From assembly GCF_963966145.1 (NCBI RefSeq), contig NC_091050.1, positions 9,300,001-9,364,000 of the forward strand: DNA of 64,000 nucleotides, given 5' to 3'. Positions within the stretch are counted from its first letter, which is position 1. Every line of letters begins with the position of its first letter. Shown here in pieces: positions 1 through 10,934 of this stretch. The DNA is from Tenebrio molitor (lineage: Eukaryota > Arthropoda > Insecta > Coleoptera > Tenebrionidae). The position numbers and the translations under genes are program-made. A model generated the notes under the pieces. That model worked only from the letters and a program-made list of their open reading frames with translations, had not been told where the DNA came from and made no database searches.

Positions 1-287
1 ATTTTTTATGCACAATAAATTACGTTAAAAAGCGCCGATCGATTTTGCAACGGCTATTAATAGATTCCAAACAGGTCAAATCATTATGATAAAAAATTCT
101 CGGTGTCAATTCATCAAACGGGTTGTCTCTGACAATTTCTGTTTCGGATGTTATTATTTATCAATTAAGTGCGGAGGACAGAAGTGCGAGCGCGAACCCA
201 CCAGACAATAAGTATGTACGAAAAAGAGGAGTGCAGTGTCTTTTGAATCTCTGCGTTGTGTGCAAGTATCTTAATTCGTTTCCAATC
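1..287 (+). promoter_or_regulatory. Upstream flank and probable 5' UTR of M13 gene 1
   Basis: AT-rich at its left end, becoming more balanced from about 170. It should hold the 5' UTR and promoter of the gene whose ATG is at 288. I see no clear TATA box at a fitting distance and cannot place the transcription start. Confidence 0.35.
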
Positions 288-3200
288 ATGCCGCTCAGGT
301 GAGTGTTCCAGTTTTGCCCGTTCTTAAACGGTGGAAAGTGACCGAATTTCGAGCGAAGAAGAGCTTGCGGTCTGTGCTTGACACCCTAATAAATCACCGT
401 TTCAGACAGGACTCTTGGTGGAAGCGCAAAACAAAACTGGAACGGAAACTAATAGTGATCGCTGCTGGATCGCTCCTCTTGGCGACCATTCTGACGTTTT
501 GGTTGCTGTTTTGCAATGCCCATGGTAAGTACACACAACGTGTGGAAGCTGCCAAAAGATGTCAAAAATGTTCCGTCACTTTGATGTTCTTCAATTCCAA
601 GACAATTAATGTTGTATTGTGTTGTTCTTACATCACTCGTTAGGAAAACATCTCTCATGTAATTACCGGCTGAGCACAAATAGTTTTTTACACTGTCTAT
701 TCACGTTGTCAATTTCGCTGCATCAAAATCAATCATCTTGACAGAAGTATTAATTTAACGCTGTCGTAAATACGTTTTTTATGAATTCCGGCAGTAAATG
801 AATTTTGTTCAATTTTTTCTAAATGCACTGTTCACAACCATTACGCTGAGAAAATTTGCAGACTCGACGTTCCTCGGTTCAGACGACATTTGCCTAAGTC
901 GCGAATGCGTCCAAACCGCAGGAGAAGTCTTTCGCAACATGGACGAGAGTGTGGATCCTTGCCACGACTTCTACGCGTTCGCGTGCGGCAACTACATCAA
1001 ACACTCGCTAATATCAAACGACAAGACCTTCGCCAACACGTTTACCGTCATCACTGACATCCTCCAGGAGCAGCTGAAAATATCCCTGGAGGAGAAAATC
1101 GACAATAACGAGCCCAAGCCCTTTGTCATGGTAAAAAAGTATTACAGATCGTGCAAGAACAAGAGTAAGTGACGAGAGGATCGAGGCATCTAACGTCTCA
1201 TAGTTTTATTACCGTTGAATCTTCAGCTCTGACCGAACGGTATGGTCTGGACATCGCCAAGAAGCTACTGCAGGAGATAGGAGGTTGGCCGATTCTCGAG
1301 GAGTTCTGGAACGAGTTCGGCTTCGACTGGACCAAAAACGTAGAAGCGTTGCGCAAGAAAGGCTTGTCTGTCAATAGTTTAGTAGATATTTCAGTTGGAC
1401 TTGACTTTAAACACTCCGATAAGAGGATAATTCAGGTTTTATTTGTTCTGCCTGTGGTACCTCTTCTGAAGACCTCTTTGTAGATCGACCAACCGGTCTT
1501 AGGCTTGAGTAGGGAGTACTTAGTTAAGGGCGTTAATGATAGGATAGTTAAGGCCTATTACGAGTACATGGTAGATATAGCTGAGATGTTTGGTGCGGAT
1601 AGAAGTGCCGCCAGTGAGCAGCTACTCGAGTCTCTCAAGTTCGAGATAAGACTAGCTAATGTAAAATTAACTGATAGTTAGTACCCGAGTAATGCGTCTG
1701 GTTTCAGTTTTCCCTCTCGCAAGAGGACAGACGCAACATAAGCAATTTGTACAATTTATTGACGATACAAGAACTGGAAACCAAATACCCTAAAATCCCG
1801 TGGCTTAAACTCATAAACATTATCATGCCTCAAAGTGTCCAAGTGAACCGGACGCAGCAGATTCTAGTCGGAGTTCCGTACTTTTTGGGGGCTTTTGAGA
1901 AACTGATTTCGGCGACACCAAAGCGGTACTGACAGTGTAAACCACGCGGGAAAAAATTCTACTGGGTTGTTGCAGGGTACAAGCAAATTACTTGATGTGG
2001 AGGGTTGTTAAAGACCTAGTTTCCTACTTGAACCAAGAAGTGAAAGACAGAGAGTTGATATTTAAGCATGCTATAAATGGAATCCAAGAGAGTCCACCCA
2101 GATGGAAGGAATGTATAGACGAGACGACAAGTTTGTAAGTCTTTGGATAACATTTAACTTCCATAACAGAGCTTTTGCAGACTTCCCATAGTAATAGGGG
2201 CCATGTACGTGCGGAAGTACTTCCATGTAGATGCCAAACAGAACGCGCTCGAAATGGTGAAGTACATCAAAGAGCAGTTCAAAGACATACTCCGGTCGAT
2301 AGACTGGATGGACGAGCAAACCAGGAAGAGTGCTTTGGACAAAGCGAATACAATTGTGGACCACATAGCTTATCCAGATGAACTCCTCGACGACCGAAAA
2401 CTAGGAGAGTTGTACGATAAGGCGAGTTTAAATTTGTTGGAAGACATGTTCTGTCATTTCTTCACTTCAGATAGAAGTTAACGAGTGCCAGTTTCTTTAT
2501 TCTGCCTTGAACATTAGTAAATTTGCGATGGACTACTCCCTGGGGCGGCTTCGAGAACGTGTCAACAAGACAGACTGGAAAGAACACGGATTCCCCGCGC
2601 AAGTCAACGCTTACTACCACCCTCTAGAAAACAGCATCAGTACAACTCTTCTAGAATTGCATCCTTCCAGTTTTCACCTTCTGTTTGCAGCATTTCCCGC
2701 GGGAATCCTCCAAGGAGTTTTCTTCAACAAGGACCGGCCGAGGTACATGAACTTTGGGGCAGTGGGGTCGGTGATCGGTCACGAAATCACTCACGGATTT
2801 GACGACACTGGTCGCCAGTTCGACAAAGAAGGCAATCTTGTCAACTGGTGGAAGGAAGAGACCAAGACCAAGTTCTTGGAGAGGGCGCAGTGTATCATCA
2901 AACAGTACAACAACTACACGGTTCCGGAGGCGAAGTTGAAGGTGATTGGTTCGTAATTTTGGGTGTCGGAGTAACGTTTGAGTTGCAGTTGAACGGGGTG
3001 AGGACTCAAGGTGAGAACATAGCTGATAATGGCGGGGTCAAGCAGGCGTACTTAGCTTATATGAAGTGGCAGCGGAGCAACGCCCCCGAGCCCAAACTGC
3101 CAGGTCTCAAGTACAACCCCAGACAGTTGTTTTGGTTGTCTGCGGCGCAAATCTGGTGCTCGAAGCACAGACCGGAAGCGATTGCTCTGCAAGTTACCGT

Positions 3201-3327
3201 CGATGCGCACTCACCGGCTGAGTTCAGAGTGTTGGGGCCTTTCAGTAATTTGGAGTATTTTGCCAAAGACTACAATTGTCCGCTGGGGAGCAGGATGAAT
3301 CCGGCGCACAAGTGTTCAGTATGGTGA
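288..3327 (+). CDS. Neprilysin-like M13 zinc metallopeptidase (gene 1)
   Basis: Predicted type II membrane endopeptidase that cuts small extracellular peptides. Exons: 288-298, 406-524, 862-1164, 1227-1435, 1484-1660, 1708-1925, 1976-2134, 2181-2421, 2471-2639, 2691-2941, 2989-3327. They join without a stop to 2196 nt (731 aa), close to the usual M13 length of about 700-780. Residues 1-18 are basic, about 19-40 form the membrane anchor, and the ectodomain follows with DPCHDFYAFACG near its start. Catalytic features are NAYY at 525-528 (substrate backbone), FPAGILQG at 537-544, HEITH at 566-570 (two zinc histidines and the catalytic Glu), ENIADNGG with the third zinc ligand E628, and a C-terminal CSVW. 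All splice sites are GT-AG except intron 8 (2422-2470), which is GC-AG. The intron at 1165-1226 is absent from the two paralogues. The ATG at 288 is chosen because its 11-nt exon ends in a strong donor in the right phase. Substrate and exact orthologue are unknown. Confidence 0.92.
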
Positions 3328-3413
3328 AGAGCCGGTTCCGTTATTTTGACATATTTATTTTGTCTTATTAAATTTTCAATATCCACTTACAATTAAAGGC
3401 TTTTTATGTGTTA

Positions 3414-3475
3414 AATAAAATTATCATAGAGACTAGACGTCCAGGAGATGTAGTTTAAATATTTTTATAAATAAA
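3414..3475 (+). terminator. Candidate poly(A) signals of gene 1
   Basis: AATAAA occurs at 3414-3419 and again at 3470-3475, about 90 and 145 bp after the stop codon. Either could direct 3' end formation of gene 1; AT-rich DNA also yields such hexamers by chance. Confidence 0.55.
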
Positions 3476-4154
3476 ATATTATCTAATATATAATATATCG
3501 TCTCCATTACGTTGATCGATACCGCCACTGAAAAAACTCTTATTTTTCGATGAATAAATTATTCGAATTTTCAGACTGAAGCGTATTAAAATTTAGGAGG
3601 TGCTAAGATGTTTGTTAGAAATATCTTCTTTGGGGGGACATAAAAAGAAATTCATTTTGTAAATAATGAATGAGGGTGAATTAAGGTATTGCGGGTCGTT
3701 ACATATTAATAGAGAAGAAACGCAACACTTTTCAGTCACAATTATTATGAATTTGCTCAACACACTTAGGTAACAAATATTTGAATGTTCTCAATAAATC
3801 TTTTTTATCTGAAATGTATCGTGTCATCTTTGTCCTTGAGTCTAAACATGACGACTCTATTAGGGTCAATTCTGAGTAAGTAGCAGGTCTTGCAAGAGAC
3901 CTTATCATTTATCAGAACGGACTGCAATAAGGCCATGGGTGTGTAATAGAAAATCACCTATCAACGTTGTTACAACTTCATGTGTTTGTAACCTGTTTAA
4001 CTGCATGTTTCACGTTCAACGACCGAAATAATAATAAATCAAATTTATTTTTAACTGGTCAAATAAATTAAACAAAAATAAATAGGTTCGTTTTAATGTA
4101 ATTCCTAGTAATATCGTAGAGTATGTGGATCAAATATAATAACAAAGTCTAATT
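3476..4154. other. AT-rich spacer without recognised features
   Basis: Downstream flank of gene 1. I see no coding potential and no obvious repeat pair inside this stretch. Confidence 0.5.
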
Positions 4155-4559
4155 ATAATTTGTTTCAAAATCAAAAATCCACCAACACTGCATTCTACCT
4201 CGAAAATACAACCGACAACGTCTCCCAATTTTGTTTTTAGTGTGTTTGGAAGTGTCAGAAAAACGTGGGGTTATGAAATAAAATTGTTGACAGTCGTTTT
4301 GTGGTCGTTTTGGTCGTAGTTCATCGTGTTTTTGAAATTCTTCGAAGCACTTAATGGGCGGTCGCTTTAATTTAGCGGTTAAAAGATTTCTTGTTTTTCG
4401 AGGCATTTTTATAATTTGATATTTGTGACAAACTGAAGGCCAAATTTTGGCGGAAGGTTGGGCCAACCCAAAAAAATGAAACTTAATCTAGGGATTTCTT
4501 TTTTTCTGCCAACGTAATTCAACAGGTGGTGGTGGATTTTTGATTTTGAAACAGATTAT
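4155..4559. mobile_element. 405-bp inverted-repeat element (MITE-like)
   Basis: Arms at 4155-4191 and about 4523-4559 are inverted copies with only a few mismatches. Both start ATAAT, then run through CAAAATCAAAAATCCACCA. A 105-codon minus-strand reading frame (4149-4466) crosses the interior, but it has no transposase motif I recognise. The size and ends suggest a non-autonomous DNA transposon. I could not settle a target-site duplication or superfamily. Confidence 0.6.
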
Positions 4560-4725
4560 GTAAAATGTATAATTTACACATTTTTTTACTTATTTGTTTT
4601 ATCCAATTTAAGTAGTACATTGTTCATTACTAAAATGGAAATAAGTCGTAAAGTGAGTTACGAGTATTCGGTGAATCTAAAACTATGTAGGTACTCGTTA
4701 TTTCTTTCTTGATTTTTAACATTTA

Positions 4726-4851
4726 GGCCCGGTCTATTCACCTTCAAGTAAATTTGTCTGGCTAGTAGTTGCTATGATTTAGAACCTGCTATTGGTGGAT
4801 CCATGGTAATACCGTTCAAATAAAGTTACTTGCAGGTGAATAAACCGGGCC
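4726..4851. mobile_element. 126-bp hairpin MITE, PIF/Harbinger-like
   Basis: The ends are inverted repeats of about 26 bp beginning GGCCCGGT and running through TATTCACCT. TTA sits directly outside both ends, which fits the 3-bp TWA target duplication of PIF/Harbinger elements. The class assignment rests on the duplication and the GG-rich ends only. Confidence 0.65.
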
Positions 4852-4935
4852 TTATTGTATCGAGAAAATTTTAATCGACTCACCCTTGAGAATGAAACGT
4901 CATTTGAAGATTTTGATATAATTTAGCTTAAGCTG

Positions 4936-5420
4936 TATAAACGCTGTTCAAAAATCAAAAAACAAACCATTTTGGTGTAAATAACACACATTTTTCATGA
5001 CATTTCCTATTACTATGGCAGACAATAAATTTAGGCCGGCAAATTTCTGACATTTCAAAAAAGTCAGTGCAAGCGACCATTTATTGTCATTATGACTGAT
5101 GTCTCAGTTTGTCAAACTGAAGGTTTTCAAGCTGTATGGCGTTTCCTTCGCCCTTTTCGTAACTTACAGATCATGACGCACTAGCATAACTGATTTGTAG
5201 TAGCACTTCTCTCTGGTGCACGCTTCTTTTCCCAATTTTAATTTTGATTATCGCTGTCACGATGACAAGAATGACAAAAATCGAAAATGGGGTTAGTTGA
5301 ACATAATGCCAGCTTCACATTTTGATGTCAAGTCAATGACAGTCCGCCATAGTACTTATCACAATGACAGATAAGTCATTTGCACTACAATGGTTTTTTG
5401 ATTTTTGGACAGCGTTTATA
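4936..5420. mobile_element. Inverted-repeat element, about 485 bp
   Basis: Arms of about 28 bp at 4936-4963 and 5393-5420 share TATAAACGCTGT and CAAAAATCAAAAAAC in inverted orientation with one or two mismatches. No reading frame of note lies between them. It is probably a non-autonomous DNA transposon; class unknown. Confidence 0.5.
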
Positions 5421-5424
5421 AAGT

Positions 5425-5748
5425 CCAATTTTTACCCTTTTGAGGTGACGTCACGATTTCCTTCCTCGCTTTCTCTTTATTGAAACGACAGAAACAGCAA
5501 AAAACAAAAAAAAGGCACGTTTATTTATTGATGGTCACTTTGAGGTTATTTTATGCTCCTGTCAATTTGACAATTTTTAATTTCTTTCACTTATTACATT
5601 GATTACAAACATAACCTTTCGAAGCTATTGTCAACAAATTTGACATATTTATAGTTATTTATGATCAATTCAAATTTGTTTCTGATCCTAGCTCAAACAT
5701 ACATAAAGTTACTAGATAATGACGTAATCGCAAAAGGGTAAAAATTGG
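5425..5748. mobile_element. Inverted-repeat element, about 324 bp
   Basis: A perfect 18-bp inverted repeat, CCAATTTTTACCCTTTTG, stands at 5425-5442 and in reverse at 5731-5748. Similarity continues inward over a TGACGTCA/TGACGTAA-like stretch. It starts four bases after the previous element ends, so the two may be nested parts of one larger unit. Confidence 0.5.
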
Positions 5749-5803
5749 CTATACATATTTTACTTAATATCTTTATATTCGGCATTCACGATCTTTTTGG
5801 AAC

Positions 5804-6258
5804 CAAGGAGGTTAAAGTAAGAGGAGGGAAAGCAAGTTTGAAAAAGTGATGCCACCCGCCAAATCGTGCAGAGCCATAAAAGGTTGCTAAACAAGGGTGG
5901 TTGGTGGGGATGGTACCAGTGGCGTATAAAAGACGGGGCGCACAGATGCATTTATTGTAATTTGTAACATAAAGTACATGAAAAAAATTAACAAAAATAA
6001 AAGAAGTAAATTTATAATTCAGAAAAAACTATAAGTACATGACGGGGCGCACTGGAGCATTTGTTGTAACATTAAAACGCTTAACACCTTGTTGCGGGGG
6101 TTAAAGGAACGCCACTGGCGCCAAAGCGATGCGATACCCGGTGGGCCGTTCAAGGACGTTCGCGGTCATAAAAGGTTGCTGGAGAAGGAACGATTGGCAT
6201 CACTTTCAATGCATTACCAGCATAGGGCGCTTTCCCTCCTCTTACTTTAACCTCCTTG
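5804..6258. repeat. Inverted repeat pair around a GC-richer core
   Basis: A perfect 30-bp inverted repeat occupies 5804-5833 and 6229-6258. Looser similarity follows inward, including GTGATGCCA on both sides. The core repeats GACGGGGCGCA twice in the same direction (near 5932 and 6040). The whole may be a transposon remnant; no transposase is recognisable. Confidence 0.5.
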
Positions 6259-6334
6259 TTTGGAACCGAGTCGGCTATGACCATCTAGTGATTTTGTTGG
6301 CAGTACCTCGCTGATAACTAAATTCCCTAGGATT

Positions 6335-6900
6335 CGGGAAGGCCAGGCTCGTTTTCGATTTTGGAAGGTCCGGGCCCCTTGTCTTTTTGGCAGCTGCGAG
6401 CCAGTTGTCTGTTTTGGTGGGGCCGGACTCGTTGTCGTTTTGGAAAGTCCGGGTCCGTAGTCTTTTATGGAAACTTGGTTTTCTTATAAAATTTTAAATC
6501 TGGTCGAGTCGGCCGTTTGGGATATCCATGAGGTTTTGAAGAAGTACTTGGCGATGACTCTTTGCTTGACTTGATTCAGATTCTGATTCAACATCCGTTT
6601 CCTCCGTTTCAGAATTACGCAGCAAACTTGATTTTTAGATGTCAAAAAAAAATCGGAAATGCTGCATTTTGATGGTTTTGATGGGACCAGGCCCGTGGTA
6701 AGTAGGTTTTGGTAGGGCCGGGCCCGGCCGGGTTCCTTGTCGGTTTTGGAAGGTGCGGGCCCGTTGTCGATTTTGACAGTTCCGGGCCCGTTGTCGATTT
6801 TGACAGGTACGGGCCCGTTGTCAGTTTTGGAAGGTCCGGGCCCGTTGTCGATTTTGGAAGGTGTGGGCTCGTTGTCGTTTTGGAAGATCCGGGCCCGATT
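6335..6900. repeat. 27-bp minisatellite in two blocks
   Basis: Imperfect tandem units of about 27 bp with the core CCGGGCCCGTTGTCGATTTT. The regular block is about 6735-6900; a more diverged block covers about 6335-6475. Both blocks end in CTTGGTTTTCTTATAAA, so the array and its flank look duplicated. Because the unit is a multiple of three, several frames stay open on both strands (a 9-residue period such as GPVVDFDRY). I read this as a repeat, not a gene. Confidence 0.7.
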
Positions 6901-6926
6901 TCCAAACTTGGTTTTCTTATAAAGAG

Positions 6927-7062
6927 TGTTTTTTTAAATTTGGCGTCGAAGTTGAGAACGCACCACGCGTAAAATTTAAACAGCTGATCCGTGATCCGTT
7001 ATCCGTATAGTTCATTCACAATCGAGTCTTCAACGCCAACTTCGATGCCAAATTTTAAAAAA
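6927..7062. mobile_element. Family A hairpin element, copy 1
   Basis: Inverted arms at 6927-6960 and about 7021-7062 with the core AACGCCAACTTCGATG and inner GAACGCACCAC / GTGAATGAAC-type ends. It shares the arms and the centre AACAGCTGATCCGTGATC with five other copies in the window (10.7, 10.9, 19.6, 23.5, 32.1 kb). This is a diverged, shortened copy next to the 3' end of gene 2. Confidence 0.6.
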
Positions 7063-7156
7063 CTTCTTCGTATCATTTCTAATCATTAGTGCCGAGGTAA
7101 ATCATCCCATTGACAAGTCTTTTCCTGACAACTCTTTGTACAAGAAAACTACGCAT

Positions 7157-7162
7157 TTTATT
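7157..7162 (-). terminator. Poly(A) signal of gene 2
   Basis: TTTATT on the plus strand gives AATAAA on the gene's strand, about 45 bp beyond the stop codon at 7208-7210. Distance and hexamer fit a normal cleavage signal. Confidence 0.55.
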
Positions 7163-7207
7163 TCACTTAACATTTTAACATATTTCTTAACACAACGTAC
7201 AAATATT

Positions 7208-10060
7208 TTACCAAACTTGGCACTTATGCTTCGGATTCATTTTCGAATTTTTGTCACACTTGAAGTCTTCTATAAAATATTTCGAATTCATCAGAGGAAC
7301 ATTGACTCTGTATCGTCTCGGCGCATGAACATCATACGTCACCACAAGCTTCAAATATTCGGTTTTTTGTGCCGAACACCACGTGTTCCCCACAGAAATC
7401 CAGAACATCTGCTCCGGGGTGTACGGTAATCCGGGTAAAACTTTCTCCGGACCGTGCTTTTTGGACCACTCCTTGTACGCAAGATACGCCAGCTTCGTTC
7501 CAGCATTATCCGCTATGTTCTCCCCTTGAGTATTTATCCCATTTAACTGAAACACCAAATCAACCAAATAAAACTTATTGATTTTTAATCGCGTCATTTA
7601 CATTTAAATTAACTTCAGGTTCGGTGATGTTGCCATATTGGTCGATAATGCATTGGGCTTTCACATCGAAAGCCTCCTTGGTCTTGGGTTGCCACCAGTC
7701 AAATAAGTTACCATTTTTATCGTACTGTCGTCCTTGGTCGTCGAAACCGTGAGTGATTTCGTGACCCACAAACTGCCCAATCGCTGCATAATTCATGTAC
7801 TTTGGTCTGTCAATCTCGAAGAAGACGTTTTGCAAAACCGCGGCCAAAAATTCTTCAAGAAAATGCAACATGTAACAAATGTAGCACCTTTCAAGGTTTC
7901 ACATACCGATGCTGTTTTCACTAGAGTCGTAAAAAGCTTGTACTAAAGCAACGTAAGCGTGATTGCGCCAGTCTTTCTTGTCCAGTTTTTCATCCAACTG
8001 TGGAAACTCTACTTCATTACCGAAAAGAGACAGATTAAGCATGCACCCCATATAATCCGAACTGTCAAAATAGAGCTACAAATTAAAAAAAAAATCAGTT
8101 GCTCGCACCAGAACTAGACCTAGACGCACGTTCTTGTAATAGTGTTCCAGTTTCTGATCGTCGAGCAGTTCATCAGGGTATGCCATGTGAAGATGGATCG
8201 CTTTAGCCTTCTCTAGTGCGTGTTTTTTAGTGGTGTCATCCATCCAGTCAATTTCCTTCAGCGTCACCACAAACTGCTCTCTTATGTACGTGATCATTTC
8301 AGTCATAGCCGCTTTGGCTTCTTTCTTGAAAACATTCCTCACATATAAAGCGCCACTGGCGACGTACAACCTGCAATTATGATTTTTGAATTAGCATCTT
8401 CAAGGTGAGTGTGACCCACTGCGCTGAATTAGTAAACAAATCCTTAAAGGTCACGCGACTTGTTTACATCTGAATCAAATAAATTTGCAGCAATGACGTA
8501 AAATTAATTCGATTCCTTCTACCTTATGCTTGCTTGAGTGCATTCCTTCCACCTCAACGAGCGCGTATTCTGACCAGATGCGACCTTCAAGAAGTCAAGT
8601 TCCAGATCTCTTAGCTCCTTGTTGAGATAAGAGATGTAGTTTTCAGCCAACGACCAGTACATGTAATTAGCCAACGTTCTGAAATTCACACGGCTGAGAG
8701 GGCGCTCGAAGTTGCTACAAAACGTTACCTCTTGGGAGTAGTTGCAAGGATGTTCTTCAGTTCCTTGTAGTACGACGGAAACTTAACAATGATGGTATCG
8801 TTGTAATCCATTGTTTTGTATGGATGCATCATGGTGTTAATGTACCTCAGCCAGGGAAGATAGTCGTACTCGCTTTCCAACGTCATGACGGCCATCGGGT
8901 TGTTTTGTAGAGAGGAGTTGCGGCGTTCTTCTGCAGGTACTGTAATCTTTCAAAATCTTTATCGAAGAGGAGCGAGCCAAAATTTTACTCACTCTGGTCA
9001 AGGCGATTATTAGTTCTGCGACGTCTCTCATGTCTTGAGACGCTGTACGGTTGTCAGCACCGAACTTTATGGCGACTTTGGTCATGTAGTTGTAGTAAGC
9101 TTCAAAAATGGTCTCGTTGAAGCCGTTCCTCTTGATCTTGTCGAGGCTGACGGTGATTTGATCGAGCTGAAAGCTTCAGACGTAAGGGGGCACTTATTCA
9201 CAAATTCAACTAACAAAAAGCGCATTTCTAGAGGAGTTGTTGACATCGGGTAGCATCACAAAGTTGAGGAGCATGTCGTGGTTCAACCCCACCTTCATGA
9301 AGTTGTAGCTGGTCGTGATCCAGTCGAAACTGTCTTCCTTCCAGTCAACTCCTTCAACCGCCGGCCATCCCCCTGTATATTTAATAAGTCGTTTAAACTT
9401 CGGCAGGGAGTTTGCTTCGATTTCCGTTGTGTTCATGCAAGCTTGGTAAAGCGTTTTAACGAGAACAAAAGGCTTTATGTCGTCGGCGGCGATAGGTTTT
9501 TTAAGTAAATTTTGCATGCGCGCCTCCACTTCATCTCTGAAATTTTATTTATGTATTAAAATCGCAAAGCGCTTCTAAAACCGTACTCTACGATAGTGAA
9601 GGATGATATCTCCGTTTTGTCTTCAGGAATGACGGTGTTTTTTATGAAATTCCCACAGGCGAACTTGTAGAAGTCCTCGCAAGGGTTGGCGTTCAAATCG
9701 ACCTTTTCCAACACTTGAGTCGCTGTTTTTATGCAATGAGGGGTGAAACATATGTCATGCGAGCCGTACTTGCAGCCTGAAATTTAAGAGGGTGCTCATA
9801 AAACACTTCTATTAAATACGGTAGATTTTTCTTTCTCTGATTGCCTTCACCTTGAGGTGATCCGCTTCGGAACAGGTTCACAGACAACACTATTATTATC
9901 AGTATGATTAGCACTCCGACTACACCGATCAGGCATTTTTCCGTTCGAGGGCGTCTTCGCCACCATGATGGATTCCTACAGTCAATCAATCATTAAGACT
10001 CGCGGTTATGTAATTCCACGATATAGTCACTCACTCGATCTTTAAATTGTGTTCGGTCAT
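7208..10060 (-). CDS. Neprilysin-like M13 metallopeptidase (gene 2), exon 7 frameshifted
   Basis: Paralogue of gene 1 in opposite orientation. Exons in reading order: 10035-10060, 9851-9975, 9587-9776, 9215-9536, 8993-9166, 8729-8946, 8523-8679, 8130-8370, 7907-8075, 7602-7852, 7208-7546. If one extra base in exon 7 is ignored the product is about 736 aa: basic tail, membrane anchor at about 23-41, DLNANPCEDFYKFACG, HEITH at 571-575, ENIADNAG with zinc ligand E633 and a C-terminal CQVW. Exon 7 is 157 bp against 156 in gene 3; five T's at 8640-8644 give GAAAAAC where GAAAAC is needed. Read as written, translation stops about 15 codons later, near residue 379, before the catalytic domain. Usual M13 residues are altered: NAFY is QAFY (530-533), FPAG is FLAA (542-545) and the second Gly pair is AG (639-640). 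The splice sites all remain good. It may be a young pseudogene, or a working gene with an assembly error. Confidence 0.85.
8640..8644 (-). other. Frameshifting homopolymer in gene 2 exon 7
   Basis: Five T's (five A's on the coding strand) where alignment with genes 1 and 3 needs four. The residues before (ANYMYW) and after (SYLNKELRD) are both conserved but lie in different frames. Homopolymers are common places for read errors, so biology and artefact cannot be told apart here. Confidence 0.8.
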
Positions 10061-10610
10061 TGTTTTACACAAGTGGGCACCTGAGAAGTCCGCACATCTT
10101 CATAACTTGTTTACAACTGGATTCAACTTTGCACTCTCGCGAGGAGATGATCTAACTACTTGGATGGGTTTTATTTTGTTGGAGGATTTCGGGGAAAAGG
10201 CGGAAAAGATCTAGCTACAGCGAACGAAGGTGTTATTCGTAAATGTGAGGCGAAGATGTTCATGACAATGTCGTGGTCTGAACCGTTCAAAAGTGAATGT
10301 AACAGAAAGAGGTGATTTAACTCTAAAAACTTGTCTGACTAGTACGTCAAAGTGTGATCTGCGATTTACATTATGATTTGGACGATTAGCAAATGGATGA
10401 TTGAATAAAATTTGCATAATTTTGTTGTTTTACACTTGTTGGTTAAAAAGGGGAAAGAGGAAGAAGATAAATAATCGATGTTGGTTACAGATTAAATTAA
10501 TGATCAAATCTAATAGGTCTTCAGCTATTTTATATCTGCGGCTGCATACTTTTTTTTAAATTAAATTAATCTTTTCTAAATAATCATTTTTTACGGAATT
10601 TCTCCATCAA
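10061..10610. promoter_or_regulatory. Upstream flank of gene 2
   Basis: Should contain the 5' UTR and promoter of gene 2, reading leftward. The ATG at 10058-10060 lies in the good context AACAATGACC. No clear TATA box is seen; a GC-richer stretch at 10130-10200 is the likeliest promoter area. The rest is AT-rich without genes. Confidence 0.3.
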
Positions 10611-10666
10611 GTTTTATACAAAAATCTAACTGAAAGTATTTTAAAGCTCAGCAGCTTTGATATACC

Positions 10667-10834
10667 TATCGGGTATTTTTTTTAAATTTCACGTCGTAGT
10701 AGCCGTTGAAGAGTTGATTGTGAACGCACCACTCGTGTAAAACGTAAGATTTAAACAACTGAACCTGTATAGTGCGTTCACAATCGACTTTTCAACGCCT
10801 ACTATGAGGTAAAATTTAAAAAAACACCCGATAC
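10667..10834. mobile_element. Family A hairpin element, copy 2
   Basis: Starts TATCGGGT and ends ACCCGATA. Arms include AGTTGATTGTGAACGCACC and its inverse. The middle is shorter than in the 19.6 and 23.5 kb copies. It sits inside an outer inverted-repeat element. Confidence 0.7.
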
Positions 10835-10934
10835 CTTGTTAGATTTTTGTATAAAACTCTCTATAAATTCTCTATAAAGTTTTATACAAAAATCTAACTG
10901 AAAGTATTTCAAAGCTCAGCAGCTTTGATATACC

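Noticed and set aside
2071..2366. Minus-strand frames opposite gene 1
   Set aside because: Shadows of gene 1 exon 8.
4149..4466. 105-codon minus-strand frame read as a gene
   Set aside because: It lies almost wholly inside an inverted-repeat element and shows no transposase or other motif.
6642..6972. Repetitive proteins on both strands (GPVVDFDRY or TTGPDLPKS repeats)
   Set aside because: They are translations of a 27-bp minisatellite, open in several frames because the unit is divisible by three.
8941..8995. Splicing gene 2 exon 6 from the ACAG next to TACCTGCAG
   Set aside because: That acceptor would need a phase-1 donor. Using the AAAG six bases earlier gives phase 0 with strong AGA|GTGAGT, and the same ITVP residues appear in gene 3.
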